Shown: piece by piece, positions 1 to 8,143 of the stretch
How positions within the stretch are numbered: the first letter of the stretch is position 1
Layout: the number at the start of each line of letters is the position of its first letter
Assembly (NCBI GenBank): GCA_964488355.1
Contig: CAZAUJ010000018.1
Span: forward strand, 1-48,317
Source of the DNA: Thermoanaerobaculum sp964488355
GTDB lineage: Bacteria > Acidobacteriota > Thermoanaerobaculia > Thermoanaerobaculales > Thermoanaerobaculaceae
Direction: 5' to 3'
DNA: 48,317 nucleotides
Made by a program: the position numbers and the translations under genes
The notes under the pieces: generated by a model
Database searches by the model: none
What the model was told of the DNA's origin: nothing
Seen by the model: the letters and a program-made list of their open reading frames with translations, nothing else

Positions 1-119
1 CGCCACCTTGACAAGGGCAACGAGGGCACGCGTCTGGCTGCGAGAACAGGATCGTGCTCGTCCGCTGATTTCCGCAAGCGGGGGCCGTTGCTGCGGGGTG
101 GGACAGAAAAAGGGGGTCG

Positions 120-148
120 TTGGTGGCGAGAAAGAAAAAAGTTAGAAT
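120..148 (+). promoter_or_regulatory. candidate sigma70-type promoter of the ribH operon
   Basis: TTGGTG at 120-125 and TAGAAT at 143-148 are separated by 17 nt, the usual -35/-10 spacing. The -10 matches the consensus at 5 of 6 positions, the -35 at 3 of 6. Transcription would start about 15 nt before the ribH start, so there is no room for an FMN riboswitch. The bases before it (1-119) show no convincing coding frame, RNA gene or repeat. Confidence 0.4.
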
Positions 149-169
149 GGCCAAGGGCGGAGAGCCGAG

Positions 170-637
170 ATGAGGCACATAATGGAAGGTCAGCTGCAGG
201 CGCAGGGTCTCAAGTTTGCCTTGGTGGTGAGCCGGTTCAACAGCTTGGTGACGGACAAGCTGTTGGAGGGCGCCCTGGATTGTCTCCGGCGCCATGGCGC
301 CCGAGAGGAAGACATCACGGTGGTTAAGGTGCCCGGCGCCTGGGAACTGCCTCTTGTGGCGGACCGCCTGGCCAGCAGCAAACAGGTGGACGGGGTGGTT
401 GCCCTGGGGGCGTTGGTAAGGGGTGAAACGCCCCACTTCGATTACATTGCCGCGGAGTGTGCCAAGGGCCTGGCGCAGGTGGCCTTGCAGCACAAGCTGC
501 CCGTGGCTTTCGGGGTTCTCACCTGCGACACGATGGAGCAAGCCTTGGACCGCGCGGGCGGCAAGGGAGGTAACAAAGGCTGGGAGGCGGCGGCCTCAGC
601 CATCGAGATGGCTCAGCTGTGGCGGGTGATGGGGTGA
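170..637 (+). CDS. ribH: 6,7-dimethyl-8-ribityllumazine synthase
   Basis: Lumazine synthase condenses 5-amino-6-ribitylamino-uracil with dihydroxybutanone phosphate in the penultimate step of riboflavin synthesis, as a cytosolic oligomer. The 155-residue length is typical. Family landmarks are visible: the N-terminal substrate strand ending VVSRFN, the VPGAWELP segment, the active-site loop GALVRGETPHFDY with its catalytic His, and the C-terminal GGKGGNKGWEAA phosphate-binding stretch. The start is either ATG 170, preceded by a purine-rich GGCGGAGAG, or the in-frame ATG 182, which would align better with the usual family N-terminus. It heads a tight gene row with nusB 4 nt downstream. ribH-nusB adjacency is widespread in bacteria. 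No other rib gene is in the window. Confidence 0.97.
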   Translation: MRHIMEGQLQAQGLKFALVVSRFNSLVTDKLLEGALDCLRRHGAREEDITVVKVPGAWELPLVADRLASSKQVDGVVALGALVRGETPHFDYIAAECAKGLAQVALQHKLPVAFGVLTCDTMEQALDRAGGKGGNKGWEAAASAIEMAQLWRVMG

Positions 638-641
638 GGCC

Positions 642-1061
642 ATGGGTGTGCGCCGGCGAGGCCGGGAACTGGCCATGCAAATGCTTTTCCAGCACGAGCT
701 TTCTGGGGCGACGGTGGAGGAGATGGCCATCCGCTTCGAGGACTTGGAAAAAGCCCCGCCGCGAGCCCGGGAGTTTGCCTTGTCGCTGGTGCGAGGCGTC
801 ATGGCCCACTTGGTGGAAATCGACGAACAGGTAGCCAAGCAGGCCGAGCACTGGCGTTTGGAGCGCATGGCGGCGGTGGACCGCAATATCCTCAGGGTCG
901 CCCTGTACGAACTGATGTTCACGCCGGAAACGCCGCCGGCAGTGGTGATTGACGAGGCGGTCGAGCTGGCCAAGCGCTTCGGCAGCGAACACTCGGGACC
1001 CTTTGTAAATGGGGTGCTGGACGGCTTTTTCCACCGGCACGCGGAGGCCACGGAGGGGTGA
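642..1061 (+). CDS. nusB: transcription antitermination factor NusB
   Basis: NusB is an all-helical RNA-binding protein that joins NusE (S10) on boxA RNA to allow antitermination of rRNA operons. The 139-residue protein begins with the basic, RNA-contacting segment typical of the family (MGVRRRGRELAMQMLFQHEL). It contains the LERMAAVDRNILRVALYEL helix and the C-terminal conserved stretch AVELAKRFGSEHSGPFVNGV. The start codon lies 4 nt after the ribH stop, and the stop codon overlaps the GTG of the next gene in a GTGA tetramer (1058-1061), so translation of the row is probably coupled. Nothing unusual is seen in the sequence. Confidence 0.97.
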   Translation: MGVRRRGRELAMQMLFQHELSGATVEEMAIRFEDLEKAPPRAREFALSLVRGVMAHLVEIDEQVAKQAEHWRLERMAAVDRNILRVALYELMFTPETPPAVVIDEAVELAKRFGSEHSGPFVNGVLDGFFHRHAEATEG

Positions 1062-1834
1062 AGCGTCGCGCCTGGCTCGTTGCGGTTTTCGCCTGTGCCG
1101 GTGTCGCGGCTGCGGACCAGCTGCAAGCCCTCCTGCCCTTGCCCTTGGCGGCGCGGGTGAAGGCGGGACCGGTCGCGGACGGGGCGGTGGTGCTAGAACC
1201 TTTCGACAGCCAAAGGGTGCGCGTGACCGTGGAGCTACGGCCGAAGCGAGACGTGCAGCTGTGGGCGGAGGTGGGCGACGCCAGACCCATACCTTGTCCT
1301 GCCGCTGAAGCCTGCCAGGTAGAGGTGGAGCTGCCCTTGCCCGCCGAGCTGGCGGCCTCGAGAGCCTTGCCTCCAGCGGGGCGCCTGTGGCGGGTGGTGA
1401 GTTGGGTAAGTCGCTGGGTGCAGGCGGCCGAGGACGATTCAGGGGCGCAAGACGCCGCGTCCGTTTTGCAGCGGCGGCGCGGCCGCTGCTCGGGACGGGC
1501 CAACCTGGCGGTGGCACTCTTGCGGCAGCTGGGCGTGCCTGCCAGGCCGGTTCACGGCCTCCTGTTTGCTTTGGGCGGCCCTGCCTGGCACCGCTGGGCG
1601 GAAGCCTGGCTTTTCGGTCTGGGCTGGCGACCGTTCGATCCGGGCGTGGCCGTGGGCGCAGTGAGCGTCCGCTACCTCCCCATGGACGGCGCCGAGGAGC
1701 GGCTTCCCCTGACGGGCATTAGGCTGCTGCACGTGGAAGAGGCAGCCTTTAACACCTTCCCACGGGTGGGGAGTCTGCGAGTGGTGCCACAGGCGCCAGC
1801 ATGGCGGCCGGCAATCTTCGGGGGTGCCCTGTGA
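1058..1834 (+). CDS. exported transglutaminase-like superfamily protein
   Basis: The 258-residue protein starts with a short signal peptide (KRR, then a hydrophobic stretch ending AGVAAA at about residue 19), so it is probably periplasmic. The C-terminal half carries the Cys-His-Asp arrangement of the transglutaminase/protease fold: C144 in RGRCSGRANLAVAL, H178 in WHRWAEAW and D194 in RPFDPG. This is the fold used by bacterial proteases and amidases; the substrate cannot be read from the sequence. Residues 25-125 form a region I do not recognise. The GTG start overlaps the nusB stop, and the gene's own TGA overlaps the next GTG at 1831-1834, so it sits in the middle of a coupled four-gene row. 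Confidence 0.75.
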   Translation: MKRRAWLVAVFACAGVAAADQLQALLPLPLAARVKAGPVADGAVVLEPFDSQRVRVTVELRPKRDVQLWAEVGDARPIPCPAAEACQVEVELPLPAELAASRALPPAGRLWRVVSWVSRWVQAAEDDSGAQDAASVLQRRRGRCSGRANLAVALLRQLGVPARPVHGLLFALGGPAWHRWAEAWLFGLGWRPFDPGVAVGAVSVRYLPMDGAEERLPLTGIRLLHVEEAAFNTFPRVGSLRVVPQAPAWRPAIFGGAL

Positions 1835-3012
1835 AAACCATTGTCGGGCGGTTTGCCGACTTGAACCTGAACGAGTTGCTGCGACTTTTGGCCACGGCTT
1901 CGGCGACGGGGGAGCTTTGGGTGAGCAACAGCGCCGGCCAGGCGCAGTTGCGTATTGCCGCTGGCATGGTGGAAGGGGAGGGGTCGCCGGTGATGCTGGC
2001 TGCGTACCACCGGCGGGAGGGGTCTTTCCGCTTCCAGCCGGCGGATTTGGCCGCAGAACCTGCCTGGCAACCCATGGAGGAATTCCTGCTTCGCCTGGCG
2101 AGCGAAGCACCTTCGGTAGAAACCAAGAGAGCCGATGCGCTTACCGAGCTGCGAGAAAGCCTTGTGGATATCTCCCCGGCCGCCGGCGGGAAGGTCCTCG
2201 TGGTGACGGTAGACCCCCGGCCCTACAAGAGCTTGGAAGCGGAGTGGGCGCGGCGCGGCTGGGAGGTAAGGTTGCAAGCTGAGCCGCGCTGGCCGAGGGA
2301 CTCGTCATGGGATGTGGCCGTGTTTCACTTGCCCGGCTCGACCACCTTGGCGGGGCAGGGAAGCCTTTGGCTGGACCTCCTGAGCCAGGCGAGTCGCTGC
2401 CAACCGCCGGTTCCGGTGGTGTGGGTTGGGGGTTTGGCGGACGCATATTTGCGCCACGAAGCGGTGCAGCGAGGCGTCGCGTTCCTACTGCCCGCGCCGG
2501 CTGGAGAAGTAGGTGAGGCGGCCCGTTGGTTCCGCCAGGACCTGACCTTGCTGGTGGAGCGTCTGCTCCAGCGCCGCGGGGAGCCAGCCACGTCGCCTAG
2601 CGCGTTCCAGGAGTTTTTCGTGGCTCTGCATGCGGACTCGGTGCCCGAGGAAGCCCGCGCCTCTCTCCTGCGGCTGGCGGCAGCCCACTTCTCACGGGGA
2701 TTGTTGCTTGCCTGCTCCGATCAAGGCTTCGAGGTGCTGGGCGCTTTTGGCTGCAGCGCCCTCCCGCGGCGGCTGCCGCGGGGTTTGGAGGCACTGGAAG
2801 AAGTAGTGGCGCGAGGGCGGATGCTAGAGGTTCCACTCAGCCACCCGGCGCTGGCTTTTCTCGCTGGCGAGCAGGCACGCGCTCGGGCCTTTCCCATCAC
2901 CCTTCGGGGACGCGTGGCCGGCATCCTGCTGGCTGCCGACGCCTGCAGTGCTACCGACCCCCAGGAGCTGGCGGCGGTGGCGGTGCGCGTGGGACCGCTG
3001 TTGGGGCTTTGA
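1831..3012 (+). CDS. DUF4388 (PatA-N-like) protein with degenerate receiver-like and GAF-like regions
   Basis: The first 90 residues or so resemble the DUF4388/PatA N-terminal domain, seen in gliding-motility and two-component proteins: a LNLNELLRLLATASATGELW helix followed by beta strands. Residues 130-250 look like a receiver fold (KVLVVTVD near the first strand) but I see no clear phospho-acceptor Asp. Residues 260-393 resemble a GAF domain (helix, then AFPITLRGRVAGILLAAD). The GTG at 1831 overlaps the preceding stop and gives 393 residues. An in-frame ATG at 1801 lies inside the upstream gene and is less likely. The protein is probably a cytoplasmic regulatory scaffold; ligand and partner are unknown. 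It ends 7 nt from the convergent DUF3179 gene. Confidence 0.6.
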   Translation: MKTIVGRFADLNLNELLRLLATASATGELWVSNSAGQAQLRIAAGMVEGEGSPVMLAAYHRREGSFRFQPADLAAEPAWQPMEEFLLRLASEAPSVETKRADALTELRESLVDISPAAGGKVLVVTVDPRPYKSLEAEWARRGWEVRLQAEPRWPRDSSWDVAVFHLPGSTTLAGQGSLWLDLLSQASRCQPPVPVVWVGGLADAYLRHEAVQRGVAFLLPAPAGEVGEAARWFRQDLTLLVERLLQRRGEPATSPSAFQEFFVALHADSVPEEARASLLRLAAAHFSRGLLLACSDQGFEVLGAFGCSALPRRLPRGLEALEEVVARGRMLEVPLSHPALAFLAGEQARARAFPITLRGRVAGILLAADACSATDPQELAAVAVRVGPLLGL

Positions 3013-3019
3013 GGGGTTC

Positions 3020-4066
3020 TCAGGGCAAAGGCAGCTGCCAAGTCTCCGGCCCTGGCTGCGGATGGGCCGCGTACCAGGCGAAGGCAAACACGTAAAGCCA
3101 GGGCGGCGGCGGATCGGCCAGCGAGCGCAGCTGCGCCCATCCGCTTCGGCCAAGGGGTACGAGCTCCAGCAGCTGGCCGCGGGCGCGGAAAGTCCGAGCT
3201 TGCCCTTGCAACGCCTCCAGGGGTAGCGGCAGGGGATCCTGGTGAGGCCAGAGCACTGCCAAAGGTGCTTTTGCCCGCCAGGGACTGCTTTCGGGCAAGG
3301 GCGGGTGCACGGGAAAGCGCAGGAGCTCCGAGCCCAGGTAGCTGCTGTACGGGTCGCGTTTGTACTGGGAAAGCTGCTGGCGGTCGGGCGCCACCACCGT
3401 GGTTTGGGGGTGCGCGTGCTGCCAAGCCTGCCAACTGGCGAGGGTGAAGGGCAACAGGGAAAGCCTCAGGCCCTCGGCGGCTGCCGGGCCGGCCACCGCC
3501 TTGCCCAGCAACGGGGACCAGAGGCCGCGGAGTGGCTGGTTTTTTTGGTAGATGAGACCGCAGGAGTTCCAAAGGAGGCCGCTGTTGGCGAAGGGGAGGA
3601 CCTGGCCAGCCACCCGGCGGGAAAAAACCGCCGTTAGCCCACAGAGGGGTTGATGGACTACCAGGATAGGCTCACCTCCGAGGGTGTCGTTGACCAGCTC
3701 GTGAAAGACCAAAACGCGGAGGGGATAGGCGCGGGCCTGGCCCCGAAAGCTCACCCCTACCACCGGGTCCGAAGGCAGGAGGAAACGGCGGCCAAGGGAG
3801 GACAGCTGAGCCACGGCCAGCGCACCCGGCTCCTGCAAGGCCGGGATGCCGTCCCGAGGTAGGCCACCTGCCACCAAGGGCTCGCGGTCCACCAGCAGGG
3901 GCTGCAGGGGAAGGCCGTAGGTCTCCGGATGGCGCCCATCACCCACTTTGGGCTCACCGCTGGCGGCCAGGTGCGCGAGCCACCAGGCCACCGCCATGGA
4001 GGCAGCTGCCAAAGGCAAGAACAGCGCCCAAAGAGCTTTGCTGGTGCCACGGCTAGCTGGCGGCAT
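3020..4066 (-). CDS. DUF3179 family membrane-anchored protein
   Basis: With a start at ATG 4066 the protein has 348 residues: one N-terminal membrane segment (about 11-33, ALWALFLPLAAASMAVAWW) and then a large exported DUF3179 domain. Family features are visible: the VGVSFRGQARAYPL strand, HELVND (121-126), and the later SGLLWNS and LWSPLLG motifs. Where most members have a YCPLC-like motif, this one reads HQPLC (138-142), so only one cysteine remains. The function of DUF3179 is not established. The start overlaps the 3' end of ctaB by 14 nt, so the two are probably co-transcribed. That hints at, but does not prove, a link to respiratory-chain assembly. Confidence 0.8.
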   Translation of the reverse strand: MPPASRGTSKALWALFLPLAAASMAVAWWLAHLAASGEPKVGDGRHPETYGLPLQPLLVDREPLVAGGLPRDGIPALQEPGALAVAQLSSLGRRFLLPSDPVVGVSFRGQARAYPLRVLVFHELVNDTLGGEPILVVHQPLCGLTAVFSRRVAGQVLPFANSGLLWNSCGLIYQKNQPLRGLWSPLLGKAVAGPAAAEGLRLSLLPFTLASWQAWQHAHPQTTVVAPDRQQLSQYKRDPYSSYLGSELLRFPVHPPLPESSPWRAKAPLAVLWPHQDPLPLPLEALQGQARTFRARGQLLELVPLGRSGWAQLRSLADPPPPWLYVFAFAWYAAHPQPGPETWQLPLP

Positions 4067-5000
4067 CGACGGCAGCGGCACGGAGGGATGGGGGTGGCAC
4101 CGGCTGGCGGTCCATAAGCAGCGCCGCCAGCACAAGAGGAAGATAGGCGAGACTGGCCCAAAAGAGCCTCTTGGCGGTGTGGCTGGTCGGGTTCTTGGCC
4201 AGGTGCAAGGCCGGCAGGAGGAAGCCCAGGCCACCCAAAACAGCTACCGCGGCAAACCCCCCGCCTGCCAGCCGAGCAATGACCAGCGTGAGGGTGGTGG
4301 CCACGGTGGCAAGGGTGTAAAGCAAGGCGAAGCTGCCCGTCAACCGACCTTGAGGGTCGTACTCCGGCAGCATGCAGAAACCTCCTTGGCGGTACTGGTC
4401 CCGGTACAGCCAAGCCAAGCTCAGAAAGTGCGGGATTTGCCAGAAGAACAATAGGCCACCCAGGAGGAAGGCGCCTGTCTCCAGCCTTCCGCGGGCCGCA
4501 GCCCAGCCCATCATGGGCGGCAGGGCACCGCAAACCGCACCGACCAAGGTGCAGAAGGGGCTGAGGGCCTTCAGCGGGGTGTAAACCAAAACGTAAAGCA
4601 AAACCACTACCAGGCTCAAAAGGGCAGTGAGGCGGTTGACCCGCCAGGCCAACAGGGCCAGGCCGCAAGCAGCAGCCAGCAGCCCCACGGCCAAGCCGTG
4701 ACGGCGGGAGAAAAAGCCGGTGACCAGGGGGCGGTTGGCGGTGCGGGGCATCATCCGGTCGCGCTCCACCTCCCGGAGCTCGTTGAGCGCCATGGCGCCG
4801 GCGGCCGACAGGAAGGTCCCCAGGACCGCCCAGATGAGTTTACTGGCGTCGCCACCAGGGGACGCGAGAAGAAAACCCGAGGCGGTGGTAAAGACCACCA
4901 GCAGGGTCAGGCGAGCCTTGACCAGCTCACTGTACGCCCAAACCCAACGGAGCAGACGCAAGCCTAAGCGGACCATCGCGACTGAGACAGAATACCACAT
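4053..5000 (-). CDS. ctaB: protoheme IX farnesyltransferase (heme O synthase)
   Basis: CtaB/CyoE attaches a farnesyl group to heme B to make heme O, the precursor of heme A for cytochrome oxidases. It is a multi-helix UbiA-family inner-membrane prenyltransferase. The prenyl-diphosphate site is visible as NELREVERDRMMPRTANRPL, with Glu in place of the more usual first Asp. A second conserved segment, VYTPLKALSPFCTLVGAVCG, and GALPPMMGWAA also fit the family. I chose ATG 5000 (315 residues); GTG 5081 and ATG 4976 are alternatives and none has a strong ribosome site. The gene is divergent from ctaA, which performs the next step, with a shared control region of about 119 nt. The oxidase subunits are not in the window. 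Confidence 0.93.
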   Translation of the reverse strand: MWYSVSVAMVRLGLRLLRWVWAYSELVKARLTLLVVFTTASGFLLASPGGDASKLIWAVLGTFLSAAGAMALNELREVERDRMMPRTANRPLVTGFFSRRHGLAVGLLAAACGLALLAWRVNRLTALLSLVVVLLYVLVYTPLKALSPFCTLVGAVCGALPPMMGWAAARGRLETGAFLLGGLLFFWQIPHFLSLAWLYRDQYRQGGFCMLPEYDPQGRLTGSFALLYTLATVATTLTLVIARLAGGGFAAVAVLGGLGFLLPALHLAKNPTSHTAKRLFWASLAYLPLVLAALLMDRQPVPPPSLRAAAVDAAS

Positions 5001-5119
5001 GGAGCGCGGGTGGTCCGGTAGCTGGCCTGCCAAGCTGGGGAGGCGTGCCAGCTGGCGAGGGCTGGCAGCGAGGTCGTTCACGGGAGGCAGCTGGTAAGAT
5101 GCCCAGGGAGGCTGGCGGA

Positions 5120-6355
5120 ATGCTGCGTTTTTCCTTACCCCTTGCCTTTGGTGCGGCGGTAAGCATGTGGGCGGTGGGTTATGTGGGCCGGCTTCCGGGG
5201 GTGCAGGCGCCGCCGACTCTGTTGGGCGTGCTTTTTCTGCTTCTCTATCTGGCTGCCGGTGGCGCGGTTAAGGCCTTGGGTGGCGACTGGCGCCAGGCTT
5301 GCGCGGTGGGTTCTCTCACCTCGCTGATCAACTTGTTGATCCTCGGGAGCTTGCTCGCGGAAAAACCGGGGCCGAACCTGGCTTATGCGGTTCCAGGAGC
5401 CTTGCTGGCTGGGGCGGTGTTGGTGGCGCTGGGATTTTTCCTCATCCCTCTGTCGCCCCTAGGCACGCCCTTCAGTGGCGAGGCTTGGTTTGCCCGGGTG
5501 GTGGTGGCGGCCTGCTTTCTGCTGGTGGTTGCGGGCGGGTTGGTAACCTCCCAGGGGGCTGGCTTGGCTGTTCCTGATTGGCCCAACACCTTCGGGACCA
5601 CCATGTTCCTTTTTCCCCTGTCGCGCATGACCGGGGGCATTTATTACGAGCACGCCCACCGGCTGTTCGGCAGCCTGGTGGGCCTGGCCACCTTGAGCTT
5701 AGCCTTGTACCTTTGCTGGAGCCCGCAGCCTCGCTGGGTCAAGGGTTGGGGTTGGGTGCTTTTTCTGCTGGTGACTGTCCAAGGCCTTCTGGGCGGCCTG
5801 CGCGTGACCGGCAAGCTCACTACCGTTCAGGACCCCAGCCTCTTGGCTCCTTCGCTTCCGCTGGCGGTGGCCCACGGGGTTTTGGGGCAGCTTTTCCTTT
5901 CCGGCTTGGTAGCTCTTGCCGCTGTTCTCTCGCCGGGCTGGCGTGCCCGTACTGGGGTCCGTGAGGGTCTGGTCTGGCCGCGCGTTCTCTGGGCGCTGCT
6001 GGTGGTGCAGCTGGTAGCCGGGGCGGTGCAGCGGCACTTCTCCCAGGGTCTTTTGCTGCACATCTCCCTGGCCAGCGTGGTCGTGCTGGTGGCGCTGCTG
6101 GGGGGCGCTGCCCTGGCTTTGAAACCCCCGGATGCAAGGCTGGGTAGGTGGGGCAGCGTTCTCCTTGGGGTAGTGTGCCTGCAGTTTGCGTTGGGTTTCG
6201 CCACGCTTTGGCATCGAGGCTTCCCAGCCCGTGCGCGGGCGCAATCGGTTTGGGAGGTCATCCTGGCCACCGCTCACCAAGCGGGTGGTGCGCTGCTTTT
6301 AGCCTTGGCCACGCTGTTGGTAGTTTGGAGCCGGCCTTCGCGTGTTCATCGCTGA
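5120..6355 (+). CDS. ctaA: heme A synthase (COX15/CtaA family) with an N-terminal membrane extension
   Basis: CtaA oxidises the C8 methyl of heme O to a formyl group, giving heme A. The conserved region starts near residue 130: LVTSQGAGLAVPDWPNTFG, then EHAHRLFGSLVG, VAHGVLGQLF, LLHISLASVVV and ATAHQAGGALLL, which contain the heme-ligand histidines. The first 110 or so residues add about four further hydrophobic helices that I do not associate with standard CtaA. ATG 5120 is preceded by GGGAGG at 5106-5111 with 8-nt spacing, so I prefer it to ATG 5099 or GTG/ATG starts further upstream. It is divergent from ctaB and overlaps queE by 14 nt. Confidence 0.92.
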   Translation: MLRFSLPLAFGAAVSMWAVGYVGRLPGVQAPPTLLGVLFLLLYLAAGGAVKALGGDWRQACAVGSLTSLINLLILGSLLAEKPGPNLAYAVPGALLAGAVLVALGFFLIPLSPLGTPFSGEAWFARVVVAACFLLVVAGGLVTSQGAGLAVPDWPNTFGTTMFLFPLSRMTGGIYYEHAHRLFGSLVGLATLSLALYLCWSPQPRWVKGWGWVLFLLVTVQGLLGGLRVTGKLTTVQDPSLLAPSLPLAVAHGVLGQLFLSGLVALAAVLSPGWRARTGVREGLVWPRVLWALLVVQLVAGAVQRHFSQGLLLHISLASVVVLVALLGGAALALKPPDARLGRWGSVLLGVVCLQFALGFATLWHRGFPARARAQSVWEVILATAHQAGGALLLALATLLVVWSRPSRVHR

Positions 6356-7016
6356 GACGTTCACCTCACTGCAGGGGGAGGGATTGCTGGCCGGCACCCC
6401 CAGCTTTTTTATCCGCACCTCCGGTTGCAACCTGCGCTGCGGGTGGTGCGACACGCCCTATACCTCCTGGCGACCGGAGGGGTACCGCCTGCCGGTGGCC
6501 CAGCTGGTGGGGCTAGCGGTGGCCTCGGGCCAACGCTTTGTGGTGGTAACCGGCGGCGAGCCGCTGCTGCAGCGGGAGCTGCCTGCCCTGTGTCGGGGCT
6601 TGGTGGAGGCTGGTCTCCACGTGACGGTGGAGACCGCCGGCACGGTGGCCCCTGAGTTTCCCTGCCATTTGCTTTCCGTTTCGCCCAAGACGAGCAACTC
6701 CGACCCGCGAGGCAGTTTCCGGGAACGCCACCGGAAGCTTCGCCAGCAGCTGGAGCCCTTGCGCGTGCTTCTATCCCGCCATCGCGAGCACCAGCTGAAG
6801 TTTGTGGTGCGGGGCGAGGAGGACATGCCGGAAATCCTGGGTCTGGTGGAGCAGTTGCAGGCTGAACGGGGCCGGGTGCTGCTCATGCCCGAGGGCCGCA
6901 CGGCGGAAGAGGTGGCATCGGTGGCACCGCTGGTAGCTAGGCTGTGCTTGGCTCACGGCTTTCGCTTCTCGCCGCGTCTGCACCTGCAGCTTTTTGGGCC
7001 GGGTGGGGGCGTGTAG
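6342..7016 (+). CDS. queE: 7-carboxy-7-deazaguanine synthase QueE
   Basis: QueE is a radical SAM enzyme that converts 6-carboxytetrahydropterin to 7-carboxy-7-deazaguanine, a step toward queuosine in tRNA. The 224-residue protein opens with the substrate-binding ETFTSLQGEG segment. The iron-sulfur cluster motif follows as SGCNLRCGWCDTPY (CxxxCxxC), then the VTGGEPLLQ SAM-binding segment and SVSPKTSNS. The start is GTG 6342, inside the end of ctaA. No other queuosine gene (queC, queD, queF) is seen nearby, so its position behind ctaA looks like transcriptional convenience rather than a pathway operon. Confidence 0.95.
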   Translation: MFIAETFTSLQGEGLLAGTPSFFIRTSGCNLRCGWCDTPYTSWRPEGYRLPVAQLVGLAVASGQRFVVVTGGEPLLQRELPALCRGLVEAGLHVTVETAGTVAPEFPCHLLSVSPKTSNSDPRGSFRERHRKLRQQLEPLRVLLSRHREHQLKFVVRGEEDMPEILGLVEQLQAERGRVLLMPEGRTAEEVASVAPLVARLCLAHGFRFSPRLHLQLFGPGGGV

Positions 7017-7021
7017 AAGTG

Positions 7022-8143
7022 ATGGTAAAAACTGGGCAAAGGCCTGAGGTTCATCGCCTGCTGCGAGCCGCCACGGTGGCCGGTTTGGCTCCCGGTTTCG
7101 TGGCATGCTGGGGCCAACCCGGGAGCCTGAACCTGGTGGCCGCTGGCGTAAGGGGATTGGGGGCAGGTCCCACGGGTCCGGAGGTATGGTACGACCTGGC
7201 ATCGCTGACCAAGCCGCTGGTAACCACCACCCTGACGTTGCTGGCTCGACGACATGGCCTCACCTTGGCAGACACCCTGGCTCGGCACTTGCCCCAGTTG
7301 GCCTCAACCCCCTGGGGAAAGGCCACAGTGGCCCAGTGCCTCACCCATACGGCCGGTTTTCCCGCGTGGGCGCCCCTCTACCGAGGGGGCGAGGGAAAGG
7401 AAAACTACCTGCGGGTGCTGAGCCAGGTCGAGCCGGTGAGGCCGGCAGGTCAGCAGCTGGTCTATTCCTGTCTGGGCTTCATCGTCCTGGGGTTTTTGTT
7501 GGAGCAGGTGGGCCTAATGACGCTGGACGCCCTCTTTGCCCGCGAGGTGCTGCTGCCTCTAGGGCTGGTGGACAAGCTGGGATTCCGGCCGTCCAAGAGC
7601 CAACCAGTGGCCTTGGGGGCAGCCGAGCCAACCGTGGAGAGGGCTTTGTGCTGGGAGCGAGGCCTCTCCTGCCAGCCGCCGCCGCCTTTAGAGGGGGTTT
7701 GGTCCTGCGACGACGGCAACGCCCGTGGCCTGGGTGGGGTGGCAGGCAACGCCGGGCTCTTTGGCACGGCGGCGGGCGTGGCCGAGCTGGCCAGCCAGTA
7801 CCTCCCGGGCCACGGGCAGCTGCTGTTGGAGGAGGAAAAGCGGCTGGCCATCAGCCTTTGGACCGCGGGATTGGAGCAGGCGCGGGGGTTAGGCTGGCAA
7901 TTGGCAGGCACAGCCGGTTCCTCAGCTGGCCCCGCCCTGTCGGCGGGGGCTTTCGGCCATACCGGTTTTACCGGCACCTCCCTCTGGGTGGACCCCGAGC
8001 TGGGCTGCGTGTTTGTGCTCTTGGCCAACCGCCTCCATCCCGGTGGTCGGACCCCCGACCTGCACCCCTTGCGCCGCCGCTTTCACGCCGTGGCTGTTGC
8101 CGGCTTGCGCTTGGCCACGCCACCCCCTAGCATGGCGCAATGA
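7022..8143 (+). CDS. serine beta-lactamase-like hydrolase (class C / esterase family)
   Basis: The protein of about 373 residues belongs to the beta-lactamase/penicillin-binding fold used by class C beta-lactamases, esterases and D-amino-acid peptidases. The SxxK motif is in DLASLTKPLVTT. HTAGFPAWAPLY and a YSCLGF motif at the YxN position follow. FGHTGFTGTSLWVDP stands where the KTG-like third motif lies. No clear signal peptide is visible, which argues against a classical periplasmic antibiotic resistance enzyme. It could be an esterase or a peptidoglycan-fragment enzyme. Start: ATG 7022 or GTG 7019. Its stop overlaps the next start in ATGA (8140-8143). Confidence 0.85.
   Translation: MVKTGQRPEVHRLLRAATVAGLAPGFVACWGQPGSLNLVAAGVRGLGAGPTGPEVWYDLASLTKPLVTTTLTLLARRHGLTLADTLARHLPQLASTPWGKATVAQCLTHTAGFPAWAPLYRGGEGKENYLRVLSQVEPVRPAGQQLVYSCLGFIVLGFLLEQVGLMTLDALFAREVLLPLGLVDKLGFRPSKSQPVALGAAEPTVERALCWERGLSCQPPPPLEGVWSCDDGNARGLGGVAGNAGLFGTAAGVAELASQYLPGHGQLLLEEEKRLAISLWTAGLEQARGLGWQLAGTAGSSAGPALSAGAFGHTGFTGTSLWVDPELGCVFVLLANRLHPGGRTPDLHPLRRRFHAVAVAGLRLATPPPSMAQ

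Noticed and set aside
1..169. Possible 3' end of a ribBA-like gene or an FMN riboswitch before ribH
   Set aside because: No frame matches a recognisable protein, and the distance from the predicted promoter to the ribH start is far too short for a riboswitch.
519..1517. Antisense open frame of about 330 codons
   Set aside because: It is Pro/Arg-rich and covers ribH, nusB and the transglutaminase gene on the opposite strand.
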